Origin: Bacillota bacterium
Lineage (GTDB): Bacteria; Bacillota; Clostridia; Lachnospirales; Lachnospiraceae
Assembly: GCA_023441965.1 (NCBI GenBank)
Contig: JAEZNB010000078.1
Coordinates: 1-64,000 of the forward strand
DNA length: 64,000 nt
Direction of reading: 5' to 3'
Below, piece after piece: positions 61,653 through 64,000 of the stretch (positions are counted from its first letter, which is position 1; every line of letters starts with the position of its first letter). The notes beneath the pieces were generated by a model that was not told where the DNA came from, searched no databases, and saw only the letters and a program-made list of their open reading frames with translations. A program made the translations under genes and the position numbers.

Positions 61653-62554
61653 AGAAGAGCAGAATGACATTACGGCAGAAGAGGGCTGTCATCGGATTAT
61701 TGTTCATTTCCCCTTGGATGATCGGGTTTTTCGTATACTATCTGCGCAGTCTGGTTTTGACGACGCAATTTTCCTTAAGCAAGATATCCATTGCGGAAAC
61801 CGGTGGTTACATAGCGGATTTCATCGGTTTAGATAACTATATCTATGCTTTTACCAAGCATGGAACCTTCAATCAGGTACTGGTGAATTCCCTGCAGGAA
61901 ATTCTCATTGATGTCCCCTTTATCATTTTTTTCAGCCTGTTCATAGCGATACTGCTGAATACCAAGTTTAAAGGACGGGCACTGATCCGTGCAATTTTTT
62001 TCCTTCCCATTATACTTGGCTCCGGTGCCGTCCTGGAATCCTTACAGCTTGCTACTGAGAATGTCCAGGGCGGTGGAGGGGCGATGCTGGTGGAATTTGC
62101 CCAGCCTTCCGGAGTAAATATAGATTATTTCATGGATCTCTTAGGACAGTTGGGACTGCCGGACCGGGCCGCAGGCTACATCGTCGGACTGGTCGGAAGA
62201 ATATTTGATATCGTAAGAGCATCCAGTGTTCAGATCATCATCTTTATTGCAGCCCTCCAATCCGTTTCCCCTTCTCTGTATGAGGTATCAAAGATCGAGG
62301 GAGCGACGGGCTATGAGACCTTCTGGAAGGTCACCTTCCCCATGGTTTCACCGCTGATCCTGACCAACGTGGTATATACCATTGTGGATTCCTTCGTCAA
62401 CAGTCGGGTGGTGGATATGGCATATTCCGCAGCCTTTACCAATTATGATTATGGCCTAAGCTCTGCCATGAGTATGATCAGTACTCTGCTGGTATGTACC
62501 ATATTACTGGTGGTCGGGGCTTTGATTACCAGAAAAACCTTTTACTACAATTAG
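61649..62554 (+). CDS. CUT1 ABC transporter permease, MalF-like (pair 2)
   Basis: 301 residues. Opening KRAVIGLLFISPWMIGFFVYYLRSLVLT is typical; EAA loop SLYEVSKIEGATGYETFWKVTFPMVSPL near 207-234. An insertion after helix 3 (about residues 130-180, rich in Gly then DYFMDLLGQLGLPDRAAGYIVG) distinguishes it from pair 1. ATGA overlap with the DUF5696-like gene couples the two. Confidence 0.9.
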   Translation: MKKSRMTLRQKRAVIGLLFISPWMIGFFVYYLRSLVLTTQFSLSKISIAETGGYIADFIGLDNYIYAFTKHGTFNQVLVNSLQEILIDVPFIIFFSLFIAILLNTKFKGRALIRAIFFLPIILGSGAVLESLQLATENVQGGGGAMLVEFAQPSGVNIDYFMDLLGQLGLPDRAAGYIVGLVGRIFDIVRASSVQIIIFIAALQSVSPSLYEVSKIEGATGYETFWKVTFPMVSPLILTNVVYTIVDSFVNSRVVDMAYSAAFTNYDYGLSSAMSMISTLLVCTILLVVGALITRKTFYYN

Positions 62555-62570
62555 GAAGGAGGAAGCTACC

Positions 62571-63560
62571 TTGAAGCTGAAAGAGATCGGTTTACAGATC
62601 AGGAAGAGGAACAGTGATACCGTATTTCTCAATAAAAGAGCAAGAGCGGTCCATAAATCTAAGGCCTTCCTCTTATCGGTATTTAAGTTTATGATACTGT
62701 TGGGGATTTCCTACATTATCCTGGGACCTGTGATCAACATCATCAGTAACTCCTTTTATTCAGCCTCGGATGTGTATAACCCTTCCGTGTTCCTCTTTCC
62801 ATTAAAGCCGAATACGGATAATTATCGTCTGTCCTTCCTTCGTCTGGATTATTTTAAAACCCTGGGCTGGACTTTGTTTTATGTGGCTACAATCACTTTG
62901 ATACAGATATTTATCGCCTCCATGTGCGGTTATGGCTTTGCAAGATTTGACTTCCCCTTTAAGAAGCTGCTGTTTGCCTTTGTCATCGTAACGATTGTTT
63001 TACCCGCCCATACCATCATGCTGCCGGTTTATCAGCATTTCAGAAATTGGGATATCTTTGGCATCCTCCGGCTGATCAGAGGCAAACCCCTGAATCTTCT
63101 GTCAACGGAGCTGCCGATGTACCTGATGACCCTCTTTGGTACGGGTTTACGTTCCGGGCTCTTTATCTATATCTTCCGGCAGTTTTTCAGAGGACTGCCC
63201 AAGGAAATTGAAGAAGCTGCCTTTATCGACGGCGCCGGAATGTTCTATACCTATTTCAGGATTATGCTAGTCAATGCGATTCCGGCTGTCCTGACTGTGG
63301 CTGTGTTCTCCATGGTATGGCAGTATAATGACATGTTTTATGTCAGCCTCTTCTCCATGCCCTCGGGGCACAATATTTCCTTCCGCCTGTCCACGATACA
63401 GGCTACCATCCGCTTCGTTGACAAGATCAGAGACCCGATGATTACACAGCTCTATGTTTATGCAGGAGTGATTCTGGTAATATTGCCGATATTGATTATC
63501 TATCTGATCCTACAGAAGTATTTTATGGAGGGCGTGGAACGCAGCGGTATCGTAGGCTGA
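62571..63560 (+). CDS. CUT1 ABC transporter permease, MalG-like (pair 2)
   Basis: 329 residues, six helices after a 45-residue basic N-terminus. Marks: SMCGYGFARFDFPFKKLLFAF near 118, EAA loop KEIEEAAFIDGAGMFYTYFRIMLVNAIPAV near 210-240. TTG 62571 is the start, dictated by AAGGAGG at 62556-62562; no in-frame ATG is near. It completes the second channel of the locus. Confidence 0.9.
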   Translation: MKLKEIGLQIRKRNSDTVFLNKRARAVHKSKAFLLSVFKFMILLGISYIILGPVINIISNSFYSASDVYNPSVFLFPLKPNTDNYRLSFLRLDYFKTLGWTLFYVATITLIQIFIASMCGYGFARFDFPFKKLLFAFVIVTIVLPAHTIMLPVYQHFRNWDIFGILRLIRGKPLNLLSTELPMYLMTLFGTGLRSGLFIYIFRQFFRGLPKEIEEAAFIDGAGMFYTYFRIMLVNAIPAVLTVAVFSMVWQYNDMFYVSLFSMPSGHNISFRLSTIQATIRFVDKIRDPMITQLYVYAGVILVILPILIIYLILQKYFMEGVERSGIVG

Positions 63561-63621
63561 TACCAATGGTCAACCCTTTTAAAATAGAGCTTAATAAATA
63601 TTAAATAGGAGGAGGACTCGA

Positions 63622-64000
63622 ATGAAAAAGACGAGCAAAAAAATGATTGCACTGTTACTGTGCATATCCATGCTGCTGCTTTCCTTAACTGCATGCGGTG
63701 GAAATGATTCCAAAGATACAGGGAACAAAGCAGAGGCTACACCTACCACAGCCCCGGCAGCTGATCAGAAGAATGAGACGGCTGACGCTACAGCTACTCC
63801 CGAACCGGAAGAAGTGGATCCTTATCCGGCCTTTGACTTTGGCGGAAGAACCATTAAGGTTGGTATCTGGTGGGATTACTACTATACCAGTGACCATGAT
63901 GATGTAATGGATGATGCCAGCGTCATTGATACGGAAACAGCGCAGATGAAACTGGACAATATCAGAAGGATAGAGGAGAAATACAACTGCAAAATACAGT
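63622..64000 (+). CDS. Extracellular solute-binding lipoprotein (3' end cut by window)
   Basis: The frame from ATG 63622 stays open to the window end (126 codons visible). Signal peptide with lipobox LSLTAC, a Thr/Ala/Pro/Glu linker (residues 30-60), then FDFGGRTIKVGIWWDYYY and EEKYNCKIQ, the usual start of an SBP_bac_1 domain (beta strand, then the helix that introduces a remote target sequence). GGAGGAGG (63608-63615) precedes the start. It is the probable binding protein for permease pair 2. Confidence 0.85.
   Translation, partial: MKKTSKKMIALLLCISMLLLSLTACGGNDSKDTGNKAEATPTTAPAADQKNETADATATPEPEEVDPYPAFDFGGRTIKVGIWWDYYYTSDHDDVMDDASVIDTETAQMKLDNIRRIEEKYNCKIQ

Overview
The window looks like a chromosomal segment of a spore-forming, plant-polysaccharide-degrading Firmicute, most likely a Lachnospiraceae/Clostridium-like anaerobe. 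The reasons are strong Shine-Dalgarno sites, sigma-A-type promoters, dipicolinate synthase genes (endospores), lipoprotein-anchored xylanase, arabinofuranosidase and GH130 phosphorylase genes, CUT1 sugar transporter genes without an ATPase, and Mn-riboswitch control. Species is not resolved. I saw no tRNA, rRNA, CRISPR array or transposase gene.

Layout. 1-3093: the 3' part of a Wadjet-type anti-plasmid system (jetC, cut by the window edge, and jetD). 3369-6781: a four-gene phospholipid operon (PAP2 enzyme, UPF0104-type membrane protein, phosphatidylserine synthase, phosphatidylserine decarboxylase). 6937-10416: a two-component system with a propeller lipoprotein. 10524-11832: a yybP-ykoY (Mn2+) riboswitch controlling a GDT1/UPF0016 transporter that carries an unusual Cys-rich tail. 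11837-16417: hemicellulose enzymes (SGNH esterase, GH10, GH51). 16530-21551: split chromate transporter, ECF S component, Ldh_2-type dehydrogenase, OGG1-type glycosylase and a small coiled-coil protein. 21634-26180: archaeal-type AspRS, a candidate structured small RNA, SDR, thioesterase and fructose-bisphosphate aldolase. 26204-26818: a 34-bp tandem repeat array and a 248-bp near-palindrome. 26833-31159: GGDEF-EAL protein, tgt, yajC. 31252-34751: dpaA-dpaB-asnB with a sigma-K-like promoter. 34789-40880: oppABCDF. 41076-46000: GNAT acetyltransferase, a two-gene surface-polysaccharide operon, and a soluble chemoreceptor-like protein.

46013-50524 is a beta-mannan oligosaccharide catabolic operon: a LacI regulator followed, behind a TTGACA/TAGAAT promoter with a palindromic operator at its start point, by mannose-6-phosphate isomerase, an AGE-family (mannobiose/cellobiose) 2-epimerase and a GH130 4-O-beta-mannosyl-glucose phosphorylase. 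Together these would convert mannobiose to mannosyl-glucose, then to mannose-1-phosphate plus glucose.

50590-64000 is the most interesting part. A second LacI regulator precedes a roughly 12-kb run of same-strand genes: a 970-residue solute-binding protein fused to two jelly-roll-like modules, two complete CUT1 permease pairs, an NHL-propeller/TPR membrane protein, a Yip1-like membrane protein, a large DUF5696-like membrane-anchored protein, and a second solute-binding lipoprotein cut by the window end. No ATPase is present. The set looks like one multi-part glycan capture and import machine whose accessory proteins have no assigned function.
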